Shown: positions 32,054-43,106 of the stretch, one piece after another
How the letters are laid out: each line of letters begins with the position of its first letter
How positions within the stretch are numbered: the stretch's first letter is position 1
NCBI GenBank assembly: GCA_026120035.1
Contig: JALRME010000002.1
Coordinates: forward strand, 1,550,001-1,614,000
Source: Coleophoma eucalyptorum
Taxonomy: Eukaryota; Ascomycota; Leotiomycetes; Helotiales; Dermateaceae
Length of the DNA stretch: 64,000 nucleotides
Direction of reading: 5' to 3'
Notes under the pieces: generated by a model
What the model saw: only the letters and a program-made list of their open reading frames with translations
Databases searched by the model: none
What the model was told of the DNA's origin: nothing
Translations under genes and position numbers: made by a program

Positions 32054-34641
32054 GGGCATTCCGTGACCGTCGAGTGCAACAGAGAGGACGCGAGTAAGCC
32101 GGAACATCCTGTTGTATAGGTAGATAAGCATCTTACCCGCTGCTTTGCTGCCTTCTTGCCTTACCTACGCACTGGCATCAGGCACGGGATCTTAATTTGT
32201 CCCCAATGAAGGTAGGTGTAAAGTATGAGAGGCGCGGATGAAGAGAAGATAGGTAATTAGCTAGATAATTCTATTTTCGAATACAATAGGTTTATATTGG
32301 GGTGCCATTGGATAACGCGGCTGTATTATGGACTTCGCATTCTAAGGTTATGGTGGTGGTTAAATTTGTGAAGTGGTGCGGCAGGTAGTGAGCAATTGTG
32401 TGCTATTGATATTGACGGACTGAGGCTGAGCAGACTAGGTGTACGTGGGAGGCGCGAGTGAGGTGGGTTGTCAGAGGTTACGAAGTGCAAGCTTTGTTTA
32501 CTTTCCTTGCAATGTGTCGTGCATAATGCTTGCCTCTAACAACTGGCAATTTACATTTACACGTACATTTACATTGACCTTTTCCCTTGCGGTAGCACGG
32601 AAGGGGCCTTGGAAAGTCAAAGCTTTGGCGGAGGGCATCTCCGTCAACCTGCTCTTCTCGTCAATTAGATAGGTGTACTTTCTTGTTTCCTGCCTTTTGG
32701 CCCCTTTCACTATTATTTTTCTCAAAAGTCTCTGGAATATTAGTAACCTTCTTTTTTGCACATGCGCCATCTAGTCCAGAGGAGGTAAGTTTTAATCATC
32801 ATTTTTCGATATATTTATATACACGCCGTGCATCTCATCACGAGCAACTCCACCACTTCTTCCTCCAATTATGCATAGTAAGATCAGCGAGAATGCTCTT
32901 CCCTTCGCATGGTAATTCGCTGCCTTCGCGTTCCGCGTAAGCTTTATAGAGCATAACTCAACGGGGCATCGGATTGGAGCTCCCTTACACCAGAGCAGAG
33001 GGGCAAGAACAAGCTTTTCAATTATTTTTGGGAATGCCCTCAGAAATCCTAAAAGACTAAACTCTGGAGGGACCTTGTCTTGGGAGATCGGGAATTTGTA
33101 TATTTACTTCCTTGCTTCGCGCGTCCTGCCAATCCAGATCTTCGCTCTATCGGAAGAACCCTGACGGAGAGATCGCGCTCGCCCTCACTTCCTTCTCTTT
33201 GTTAGGATTTGCCGGGGGTGGAGATCGGAGTATCCTCCTTGCAGGTTAGGGACGTAGGTGTAGAGGACTTTGGGGTGTGCTTTAGGATATATCAGCAAAG
33301 GCACAGTACAGTATATGGCGAGCGCTTGTTGTTTGATGAGCACTGTCTGCCTGGATGTGAGCGACCTTTTCACCGACCTCAATCCTGTATCAGACCAAGA
33401 TATTCGTTTCATGTTCCAAGCCCGTGGATTCCGGGCTGTCGTAACCGAAATAGAAATTCTAGAGTACGGCGTCTACTGTAACTCAACTCTCCTCACGCAC
33501 TTGCTCCACATTCAGGGTCGCGCCACATTTGCAATTACGCGCGCGCCCGCGCACCGTTGGAGGCTCAGCTCAGCTCCTTCAGCTATGGAGGGTTGCGCGT
33601 ATGATTAGAATTAAAAATTACAATTTTAGGCACCGGAAGAACAAAACCAGCGTCTCGCTCATTCCTGCACCTGCAATTTCATGTACCTTCGTAACTTGTA
33701 AAGTGGTGACACCTAAATTACGCGCATCAGGCACTTAGCGATACGATGCGATCTTTGCTGTAGGTGGTGTGCCGTACTATACTGTACCATGTTGCATGTG
33801 CATGACAGCGTGAAGCTTGAAACATCAACACCACCAGATCTTTGCCAGAGCTGAGCAGATTCGATGCAGCGAATCTCTGCGTTTAGCATCTGATGAGAGG
33901 CGTTGGGTTCGTGACCTCAGATTCTAGACTGCCTACCGATGGCATGTCAGGTGCATGCGACCCAATGTGACCCAGTTAATAGAGACACAGCCTCCGGTCC
34001 ACAGCTACAGCTACCGCAGGAAAGTAACGGAGAGACAAATTCGTGAGGCAAAAGAAGTCGGGCTCTTTTCGGTTTGTTCATCTCCGTGAAATCCTCCCAT
34101 CCATTCATCGCAGCCGATCAATACGTGGCGGAGGTTGAAGAGAACCAGGAGATAGAGCGATGTTTTATGTTTCTTCGCGCACAGCCAATGGCATGACGGA
34201 AGTGAGCATGTCAGCATGTTTCGCCTAGCCACCCCTCGCCCGCCTTCTGACTCGCTTAAGCTGCTAGTCGCGGGGCTGTGAAGATCTTCTTTTTCTTCGT
34301 TTTCACGATTGCCGAGCCAGTCGCTTTATCGCCTGCAGGCCATCAGTCTGTCAGTCAGTGAACGAATGAAGTGAGTAAGTGAGTGAGCAAAAGTGGATAA
34401 GAAGAGATTTCTGCTTTGATCATGCCTCTTTAATTCCGGTACTAAGATGCTATGGTCTTGGAGAATACAAATCCTGAAAATCTCCCAGACATTTAGAAAG
34501 TCATGGGTAAATAGGTTGGTGGTCAGGTAAAGAAAGTATCTGCGTTTACGAGAACATGACTGACGGTAAAACCCGGTATGTGCGGCACGAGCATAGGATT
34601 GGCATGAGCGCCATAAACGTCATAAGCATGAACAGGAGTCG

Positions 34642-34687
34642 GAGCATGAGCATGAGCATGAGCATGAAGATGAAGATGAGCATGAAG
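34642..34687. repeat. (GAGCAT)n / GAAGAT hexanucleotide repeat
   Basis: Four GAGCAT units, then GAAGAT, GAAGAT, GAGCAT. It would read as Met-Ser/Met-Lys repeats but sits in no supported gene. Confidence 0.85.
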
Positions 34688-36988
34688 ACCTTGAATCCTA
34701 TGTCTCTCACACGCTCATTTCAATGCGCCAGCGGCAGCGGTAAGTGCGAGAAAATGAAGAAGTCTAAATGCGCGGCCGAGTAGAAGGCAGGAATGAGCCA
34801 GCCCAGCCATACTGATATCATCACAGCAATTATAACACCCGACACATCATCATCCACTCTGACCCAATCAATCCAGCCTCCATCATGAGACTTCACGATG
34901 ACTTCCGTTACTTTCATGTACGCATGCTGTATGAGCTGGGCACGAGGCAAGCGAGCGCATTGTAGGAGGCGGGGGTCGATCATCTCGAGTCTGGGATGTT
35001 CGTTGTCGTGATCTGATCATTCTACCACTCATGCCTGACCAACTCACCCTTCCACCCCCCTCCAATGTCATCGCTTTGCTTGGATGAACGACTCGCGAAC
35101 TGGTCGTCATCGGCTGGGACGGGGAAGAATGGGATGGATCGTGAAAATTAATTGCCATTCTTTTGAACTAAGTGCTCGCCTGCCCAACCTCCGACCTTAA
35201 TGGCGGTCTGCATCATAACACATACCTACATATGCTCCAACCTCACCCATTCCCTTTGCGTCGAGTGAACAACGCATCGCAAACCCATCATATCATTATT
35301 GCCCCGTCTCGAGAGAAGGAGTAACCAGCGAGGGGGTGGCTACAGCAACTGCACAATACAGCGACACGGAGTTTCAAAGCCTTGCATCCACCAAATATTC
35401 AGATCCAGGAACACAGTCGCCGCATGTGGCAAGGCTTGGTGGTGACCCTTACCAACCCAGAAATCCAGAGGCACGACTCTTGGGGCGACACCAACACCAG
35501 CACTACCACTACCACTCTACCTTACATTTGCGGCGCGGGCTGAAACTGACAAAATCAGGACCGCATTGGGGATACGGCCAGCACCAGTGGTAGAGGGAAC
35601 AAGGGGTGGGGTGCAATTTTCAGTCCCGGGTTGGCTGAAGTGACCTGCATTCCAACCTGGAAACCCGAGGCCTATTCCTTCTTCCTCTCCTGTCCTGACC
35701 TGTCTCTTGTCAGTGTCCGTTGCAGCGCCTAGCGACCACGATACAGCCGACAAGCCAATCGATCCGGGCAAGCGCACCGCTTCCCTTACTGGCCACCATT
35801 GCCTACCACCCACCCATTCATAGCCCATGGTCCCTTTTCCCATTTGCCCATTGCCCACTCGTGCCACTGCCTATTATCCACCTCAGCCATCGACCCAGCC
35901 CGACCCAAGACACGCCCAGCCAAGCGTCGGCTACCTTACCAGACCTTACCAGGCAAGACAAGAACCCTACCGGCCAAAACCCCATACCTTACCATCCATC
36001 CAGTCATCCTCCAGTGCTGCAGGCGCAGGAGACGTGTATTAGTCGTGTAAGTCTGCGACTGCGTGGATGGGTGAAAGCTTCCCAACTCCTGACTGCCAGC
36101 CACTAGTTCTACTTACCGGTCTATCTATATACCTGTACATGCCATACAATAATACCCTCCCATCCTCCCCCTTTTACAGCGCCTCAGGAGCTGGAAGCCA
36201 TCCATACATATATCCCATATCCCCCATCGCTTCGAGTGCTTGCTTTGCGCTTCACGCTTCACCGCACTACCCACCGCTCATCACCCACTCGCACTCGCAC
36301 TCGCCCTCCCACAACTCACCGCCTCGCACATCAGACGAGCATCTCGACTCCGGTACAAGCGCAAGACACGAAAGACACCGACTACCCGCAACACCACCAC
36401 CTTCGCTTGCTTGTCACGGCATCTCGTCACGCCTCATCAGGACGCAACGAACGACTTCCACCACGAGCCCACGGAACTTAAGAAGAAACATCCTCAGACT
36501 TTGCACCTCCTGTTCCTCCTACCGCGATTTCTTGACTGTTGTCTGTGCACGTCCAGAAGTCACTCCTTCAAACGTCTGTCACCTGCATCGACCCCCTGTC
36601 ACGCATCATCGCTTTGCTGTGCGCAAGAATAAGCTCAGCCTACCCGACGATCCTTCAAGGCTTCCTTGCTACTCAAGTCCCCAGCAAAGTACGCAGTTGC
36701 CGTGCTGCGCCAGAAAATCCGCTGGTCGGGTCTGTCATTTCAATCCCCAACTCCATCCAAATTTACGAGACGAACCTGTTCTCGAAATATCAATATTAAC
36801 AGGACCCATCCACGGCCAGACCAGACTGACGGCATCGCTTGTTCCGGTCTCTTTTCAGCCTTCGCCAATTCACTACAGCCTTCCGCCGTAGCCTTCCGCG
36901 ACAATACTACTGCAGCTCCAACAATACTAGAGCTTCAAACAATACCTCGACAATAGCAACCACGCCCATTCACGATCCTCACGATTCC

Positions 36989-36996
36989 TTATATAG
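36989..36996 (+). promoter_or_regulatory. Possible TATA box of the PCL cyclin gene
   Basis: TTATATAG, about 72-79 bp before the ATG at 37068; a second, TTATATAA, begins near 37026. If used, the transcript leader would be short, against the long-leader reading of the C/T-rich zone. Confidence 0.35.
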
Positions 36997-37067
36997 CCTC
37001 ACATTATTTATGTTATAGCTTCATCTTTATATAACTCACCACCGCATCTTCTTCTTAACACTTCATC

Positions 37068-38261
37068 ATGGCCTACTCAGACAAGTCATTAAACGAGGCT
37101 GCCCTCGAGCACTTTGTGTACACGCCAGTTACTTCCGACATGATCAGATACCTGGCTGTGAAAGCATCAGAAGTCATTCAGTGCGAATCCACATTGTCGC
37201 GATCAACTCAATTGCCACCTTCACCTCCACGATCACCTTCAGGCGATGCCGACTCCCAGCTCCCCGATCTCCCATCACTTGAGCGATTCATCAGCTCGCT
37301 TGTACGCAAGTCAAATGTTCAAGTACCGACACTGATGAGCTCTCTTGTCTACCTAGAGCGCCTAAAGAAGCGACTACCACCGGTGGCCAAGGGCTTAAGG
37401 TGTACCGTCCACAGAATCTTCCTTGCAGCTCTGATTCTTGCAGCCAAATTCCTTAACGACTCATCACCAAAGAACAAGCATTGGGCTGACTACTCTTCCG
37501 TTCGTGGATTTGAAGGCTTCGGTTTCTCAAGGACTGAGGTCAATCTTATGGAGAAGCAGCTTCTCTTCCTCCTTGACTGGAATCTTAACATTACAGAAGA
37601 TGACCTTTACTCACATCTGGACCCATTCCTGGCTCCAATCCGTACTGAGATCATTAGACAAGAAGAGCTTGTACGCGCAAAGGAGGCCAAGAAGCGCGCC
37701 GAGAAAGAGCTACAGAGACTGGAGGAAGAAGCTGCGCGCTTACAATCCCAGCACTCAAACCAATACTTTATTCCAGCCTTCGACGAGAAGACCTTCCAGC
37801 CATTCGAGGACACCACCTCAGCTCCACTCGTCGACACCACACCTTCATATGCCTACGTCCAGCGATCACCTCCATCATCAACAGATGTGCCAGCACTGTC
37901 CCGCAGCGGCACTGTGGACACCTATGGAACACTATCATCTTCAAACTCTTCTATGCACACACCCTCTAGATCTGGAACCCCAGCTAGTTCAGTGGGCTCT
38001 TCCCACTACGCTGAAGAAGAGGATGCTTGCTATCCTATTCTTGAGGACCCTTATATGGCAAACGCACCTAAGCGTGACCTGGTTAAGGTCCATATTCCAC
38101 AACAATACTCAACCGGAAAGCGAGGCATACTTCCTTACGAAATTGAGCGCGAAGAGCCAATAGAGGTTGAGGACCAGCCCAAAAAGAAGGTTCGCATGAC
38201 CGGCGTCTCGAATCTTTTCTCGAGGTTTTTGGGCCAACAACGGGGGAGCAGCTACGTTTGA
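37068..38261 (+). CDS. PCL1/2-type (Pho85-partner) G1/S cyclin
   Basis: Cyclin of the Pho80/PCL family that would activate a Pho85-type CDK. Intronless, 397 residues, ATG context TCATCATGGCC. The cyclin box lies at about residues 20-175. The PCL hallmark [17 protein letters not shown] is intact, preceded by [17 protein letters not shown] and followed by [18 protein letters not shown]. After the box is a charged coiled-coil-like helix (EEL followed by [20 protein letters not shown]), then a Ser/Thr/Pro-rich tail with many S/T-P sites and a basic end with KKKVR. The tail is probably where phosphorylation and turnover are controlled. Closest named relatives are yeast Pcl1/Pcl2 and Aspergillus PclA; which is orthologous is not settled. 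Confidence 0.9.
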   Translation: MAYSDKSLNEAALEHFVYTPVTSDMIRYLAVKASEVIQCESTLSRSTQLPPSPPRSPSGDADSQLPDLPSLERFISSLVRKSNVQVPTLMSSLVYLERLKKRLPPVAKGLRCTVHRIFLAALILAAKFLNDSSPKNKHWADYSSVRGFEGFGFSRTEVNLMEKQLLFLLDWNLNITEDDLYSHLDPFLAPIRTEIIRQEELVRAKEAKKRAEKELQRLEEEAARLQSQHSNQYFIPAFDEKTFQPFEDTTSAPLVDTTPSYAYVQRSPPSSTDVPALSRSGTVDTYGTLSSSNSSMHTPSRSGTPASSVGSSHYAEEEDACYPILEDPYMANAPKRDLVKVHIPQQYSTGKRGILPYEIEREEPIEVEDQPKKKVRMTGVSNLFSRFLGQQRGSSYV

Positions 38262-40310
38262 TGACAATCTCCTATCCACTGAAACATGAATGACGAACAC
38301 GTGCTACTCATTCACGAACGGGTTCATTTGCATCCATCTGGCGTTTTATTGTTTTGCTTTGTTTGCTGTGCTTCAAAGCTGGGTGTGTTTTTTTTTCTTC
38401 CAAGCATTTTCATCCGGCGTTGGCTTTTACTTTTTTGGCACTGGGATGACTCGATGGAGTGAATGGATATGGGGCAAGGAAAGATAATATTTGCAAGAAA
38501 GGACGGGCTTAGGAACCTCCAGCAGGTCCCATCAATGGATGTAGGATTCTCACATGTTCTGGCTTTCAGGGGCGGCATGACTTTGCATGGTAGCTAGATT
38601 CTACCCAACATGTCTAGATAGATCTCTCAGATTACACGAGAGCAAGAAGAAATCGAAATACAAAGAATTTCAAAAATTCTTTTTTAACTCTTTCAACTCT
38701 ATGTCTCCTTCACTCTACAATCCCTTGTGACTACCAGTTAAGTCGCTTGCGCATAGATTTCGAGCCGCGCCTGATAACCCAGATGGCCTGCTTGCCTGCC
38801 TGTCCCTGTATGTCTTGAACACTCATTGATTGCAAGCGCACCCCTCACTTGGGCTTCCTCCGTCACTTTACGGCACGCAATCAACTCCCCTTCCATGCAA
38901 GCGCACCGCGCCTCGCACAACTGTACATGTCATCCTTACAGTCCGCTCCCCTAAGAACTCACACTCCTTTTTTTAAAGAAAAAAAAAACAAAGGAGGCGG
39001 CGGCCTTGGAGAGACCCGCAGGCTCGTACCTGAAAAGGGGGTCGCTCGGTTAGCTTTTAACTAGCTAGCTAGCTACGTGAATGCCCCTGAAATAAGGCTC
39101 TCTTGGAGGGGTTCTTTTTAAGGAATGCGTGGAATGCTAGGGTACCATGCTTATGACGCTCAGGAACGGGGGAAAACAAAGGGGGAGGGGAGGGAGGGAG
39201 GTTGTTTTTTTGTCCTTTTTTTTCTTTCGGTTTGCCACGCCCGAGGAGTTGTGGGTTGGTTGGGTAGGCAGGTCAAAAAGTAACAGTTTAAGTGAGTGGT
39301 GGATGCGAGGGGAGTGGCGGCGATGCGGGAATGGAATGGGCATCGGATAGTGACGAGATGTTCAAAAATCTAATTCTCTTCTATTTAGTTTTTGTATTTT
39401 CTTTTCTTTGCTTTGCGGTTGCCACAGCAGGGAAAATGCTAGTTGTAAACCTTTGTCTGTTTTCCCTTGCCCTCCTCCCCCAGAATATGACGTGCAGAGA
39501 CGGGCAGGATGCAAGATATGAGCCTCTCTTTGGCGGGAGAGGTGGGGGAAGAGAGAGAGATAGAGAGGTGATGAGCGGTGCAGGCGGCTGCAATGCACGC
39601 AAGTTGCTTTAGCGACGAACTCGGATCGACCACAACCTGCCTTTCCTGAGGAGAGCACATCCATTCTTCTGCGTGCTGCAGGCTTCTTGGGAGTTCTGTT
39701 TGGTTTGGAAAATCCGTATCCTTCTTGAGTGCAGGATCTTCTCCTCTCGTCTCATCTTTTTGGCACTTCTGTCATTTCTAAAATCCTCCTACCTATCCTT
39801 TCCCCTTCATGCCATCGACCTCCGTAGTACTGACTAGCACCTTTGAAGGAAAAGTCGCGAGCTTTAGCACTACTACCCTTAGTTCGGACGGTTGGGACAT
39901 TAGAACCTAATTCGCGACGCGTTCTTTTTTTTTATTCTTTCCTTCTTTTCTTTGGCTTTCCTTTCGTTTCCCGTGCATGTATACCGTAGGGTAGCTTACC
40001 AAGAAACACTGTCATCGAGGGAAGAGACCTTGGGTGGCGATGGAACGACGGAAGGGAAAGACTCGGAGAGAAGTGAAGAATGGATCGGTTGTGCTTGAGA
40101 AAAGCTAACTCAGGAGAGGAGTGGGTACACCGGGGTGCTTTGTTAGTTTATTTTATTTCTTTGGCTTTTGTTCCTTTTCTCCTATATGAGAAGAGATGGC
40201 TGAGATATCTATCATCCAGGGCGCAAGTGGCGTGCGTCACAGCTGCTGGTTCATCCGAAGCCACCTCCCCCAACCCAAACTCCGCATTATAGAAAAATCC
40301 CCGACATGAC

Positions 40311-40316
<6 letters not shown>

Positions 40317-40342
<26 letters not shown>
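40317..40342. repeat. (GA)13 microsatellite
   Basis: Perfect GA repeat of 26 bp; complementary to the CT repeat 270 bp downstream. Confidence 0.97.
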
Positions 40343-40606
40343 AGGGGGCAAAAAACGGCACCGGTCTCTGCCTTTCCTTGCTGGCTCTTGCTTTCAGCCT
40401 CATTGGCCTTGAAACTGGGGATCTGCGAAATCCTTCCATCTCATACTTCGGATGGAAGCACCCTGTTTCGCTTGCCGATCCTTCCCGTCTGCTAAGTACG
40501 GAATACTGGCGTACCGGGTCGGTTGGCATGCTTATGTCGGACACGGTCGTGGCATCCTGATACATGCTAGAGAAGAAGGCTACCTTGGCTTTTGGGTGAG
40601 GCTGCT

Positions 40607-40608
<2 letters not shown>

Positions 40609-40666
<58 letters not shown>
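40609..40666. repeat. (CT)29 microsatellite
   Basis: Perfect CT repeat of 58 bp, followed by GGGGCTTGC. Confidence 0.97.
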
Positions 40667-40668
<2 letters not shown>

Positions 40669-41432
40669 GGCTTGCTAACTACTAGTTAGTTCTAAGCCGC
40701 GAAGACATGAATATACCAGTTATGGTAATTGTATTTGGGGTAAGCCGGTTGTTTCGAGTGCTTAGGTTGTACCAGTAGAAGGCAGAGGCTGGAATGGTAG
40801 AGGTGTTTCTGAAGTTCTCTCTTTTCTTTTTACTAGATAGCGACCTCTTGGATAAAGAGCTAACAGGTTAAGATAGATTCTGCCAAATTGTCTTCGCAGT
40901 TATGGGCACAGAACATATCTTAAGGTGTTTTTCTTCGAGCCTAGAGTCAAGAGGATATACGAGAAAGAAAAAGAAAATCACATGTAGATAAAGGCCTCCG
41001 AGCTGATTTATTCGGTCGTTGGTCTTTGCTCTGCTTCCTCTTTCTTGGCCCAGTCTTTCTATCTCCAAAGCCTGAAGGTAGGCAAGCACTTCTTGTGTTC
41101 AAAGATTCTTAGATGTCTATGGATAATGTTGACCACTTAAGAGATTCCAAGTTCAGAGGTGAATAAGCATGTTAGGTATAAAAACCACTCACTATATACG
41201 ACAAAGCTAACCACAGTCTAGCTGATGCCAACGTTTTGGACGTAGTAAGACGTCAATGATTGGATATCTTCATTCTATAGAATGTAAAAAGAAAGTCTAT
41301 GGCTCTTCGGCTTTAAATCCATTACAGAAATCTGGATGTCTTAGCGATGCTAGGCAGAACTATTTTAATGGATAGAAACATTTAAAAACGAATGAGAAAG
41401 AGGGTGTTTTTGACTTTCAAACCCCTTCGGAG

Positions 41433-42505
41433 TCAGATATAGACTTCCCTGAACAACCACTCCGCAACACCACCGTACATTTGCTTTCCTCTTTGCTCCC
41501 GAATCTTCTTCACTTCGCCAAGTGGGAATGGTAAGAAATCAAACGCTGCACACAAAGTCAGTAAAGCCCACTTCCCAAAATATATACAGCTATCTTACCA
41601 TGTACCTGGCCCACAATCTTCTCCCACTTAACCCCATCGTGCTCCCATGCATTAGTGCCATCCTCAACTGCCACTTTGGCCAACCTCCGTGCCATGACCT
41701 CCGCATCTCTACATAAAAGGTCATGCTCGCAACCAATCAAGCACAATTTCGGAGGTAGAGCATCCCTCGTGGCAAATCCAGGACTGACCAAAGGATCCTT
41801 CATATCCTGTCCTGCGGGGATATAGCAATACTCAAACAATGGCATTCTTGCCTCGAGCGCATCTGGACGACAGTCCTTCGGCTTAGTAGCGAGCTGATCC
41901 TTGACATCCCTCGTCCAATCGACCACGGGGTAAAAAGCAACGATGCCCCGAATGACCTTCTTGATGTCCGGTAGCTGGCTCACGGTCAATGCGAGAGTTG
42001 CACCCGCGCTAAAGCCGCCAATGGCAACTCTTGATCTGTCGAAAGGTAGTGAATCATCGTCCATAATGGACGTGATAACGTCAGCCACCTCATGTATGGC
42101 AACCGGAAATGGACTTGCTGGTGCTAAGCTGTATTCAAGACTGACGACGAGGATGTTATTGTTGTTGGCCAAGTTGCTGCAAACTCTATCATCCACTTGT
42201 GCAGCGAAGAAGACAAATCCGCCGCCATGGATATCGAGATACAGAGGCAAAGGAGGGTCTGAAGCTTTATAACTCCTCGGATAGAAGAATCGGTGGGTTA
42301 GATTGGGATGGCAGGGGTAACTCTTGGTCAAAGTTGGTTTGCTACCTGAATACAAAATGCCAGGGAACCGTTTGAGGATAGGCAACACAAGGTTAAACAG
42401 GAGTCTCCTGGAGTAGACTATGAAATAATACCATGCTTTGCTTGCGGGTGATACTGCCCGAGGATACACTGGTGACGCATCGCCCCTTGGGTCTTTGGTA
42501 TTCAT
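41433..42505 (-). CDS. Alpha/beta hydrolase (HSL/arylacetamide-deacetylase-type esterase)
   Basis: Carboxylesterase-like enzyme of the alpha/beta hydrolase-3 family. Minus-strand exons 42505-41599 and 41545-41433 (53-nt intron) give 339 residues. Visible features are the oxyanion motif DIHGGGF, nucleophile elbow GGFSAGA (Ser), acid in LCLIGCEHDLLCRDAE, and catalytic His in VGQVHAFDFLPF, which is completed only by splicing to exon 2. An N-terminal hydrophobic helix (AWYYFIVYSRR followed by LLFNLVLPIL) may attach it to membranes. It is divergent from the S33 peptidase. Substrate unknown; such enzymes hydrolyse small esters, lipids or xenobiotics. Confidence 0.9.
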
Positions 42506-43106
42506 ATTGACTTTATGGGAAAAGGCAGTATGATCCTTTGCTATTTCTAGTGAAGTTTAAGGCACACTTGTAAGTGTCTCTTTCCGTTCCAGGACGAGCT
42601 GAATTAAAGCTGTTAGCACTACAACTATAATGTAGGATTGGTGCTCACCAAACAGACGAAACAATGAACACGTGTGGTCTTGAAAATACCAGAGCAAAAT
42701 TAACTCTGGGACTGGCTCTGGTCAGGTTTTTGAATCTCTTGAGCTCGCAACGGTTTCCCTAAAGAGACGTAATAATTAAGTAGGAGAGCGGCGACGATAA
42801 AGATAATCGGTCGATGATCGGTGAGTGAGTGAGTAAGATATATACAGCTCGGAGGGCTGGCCAATGAAACGAGCCTGCTGCACTCTCCCCGCATTGTCGT
42901 CAACTCGGATTGATGTGAGACCGAACTGGAATGCTACACAGCAAAATTGCACTTCTTGCTTCTTCTTAGAGGCACTTCCAAGCGTCAGCAAGCATCAATG
43001 CGGCGCAAACTGCTTGTTGCCTAGCGTGGAATATCAACCTCATCTTGACAGCTCGTCAACATCATGAATCCACCCAACCTACAAGATACAATCCTGTACC
43101 ATCAGC
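42506..43106. promoter_or_regulatory. Shared divergent promoter region (hydrolase / S33 peptidase)
   Basis: 601 bp between two divergent start codons. No coding signal; short GTGAGTGAGTGAG run near 42821. Confidence 0.6.

Larger units (their letters stand above)
28368..37067. other. 8.7 kb gene-poor region upstream of the PCL cyclin
   Basis: I find no recognisable protein, RNA gene or intact mobile element on either strand. The 5' part (28.4-31.3 kb) has only short overlapping frames. From about 31.4 to 34.7 kb it is AT-rich with simple repeats and one diverged direct repeat. From about 35.2 to 37.06 kb the plus strand is C/T-rich and G-poor, like a long promoter or transcribed leader of the cyclin; several open frames there (longest 36067-36891) are probably by-products of this composition. 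Confidence 0.6.
38262..41432. other. 3.2 kb convergent intergenic region rich in simple repeats
   Basis: No recognisable gene between the cyclin and the alpha/beta hydrolase. Contains G-rich/T-rich homopolymer patches (38.9-39.3 kb), an AGCT tandem run near 39060-39075, a (GA)13 and a (CT)29 microsatellite, and small frames without domains. Confidence 0.6.

Noticed and set aside
34556..34783. Met/Ser/Lys-repeat frame
   Set aside because: Produced by the GAGCAT/GAAGAT simple repeat.
36067..36891. 274-codon open frame upstream of the cyclin as a protein gene
   Set aside because: Composition-driven (C/T-rich, few stops), low-complexity, no domain, several overlapping frames of the same kind. 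Kept only as a possible upstream frame.
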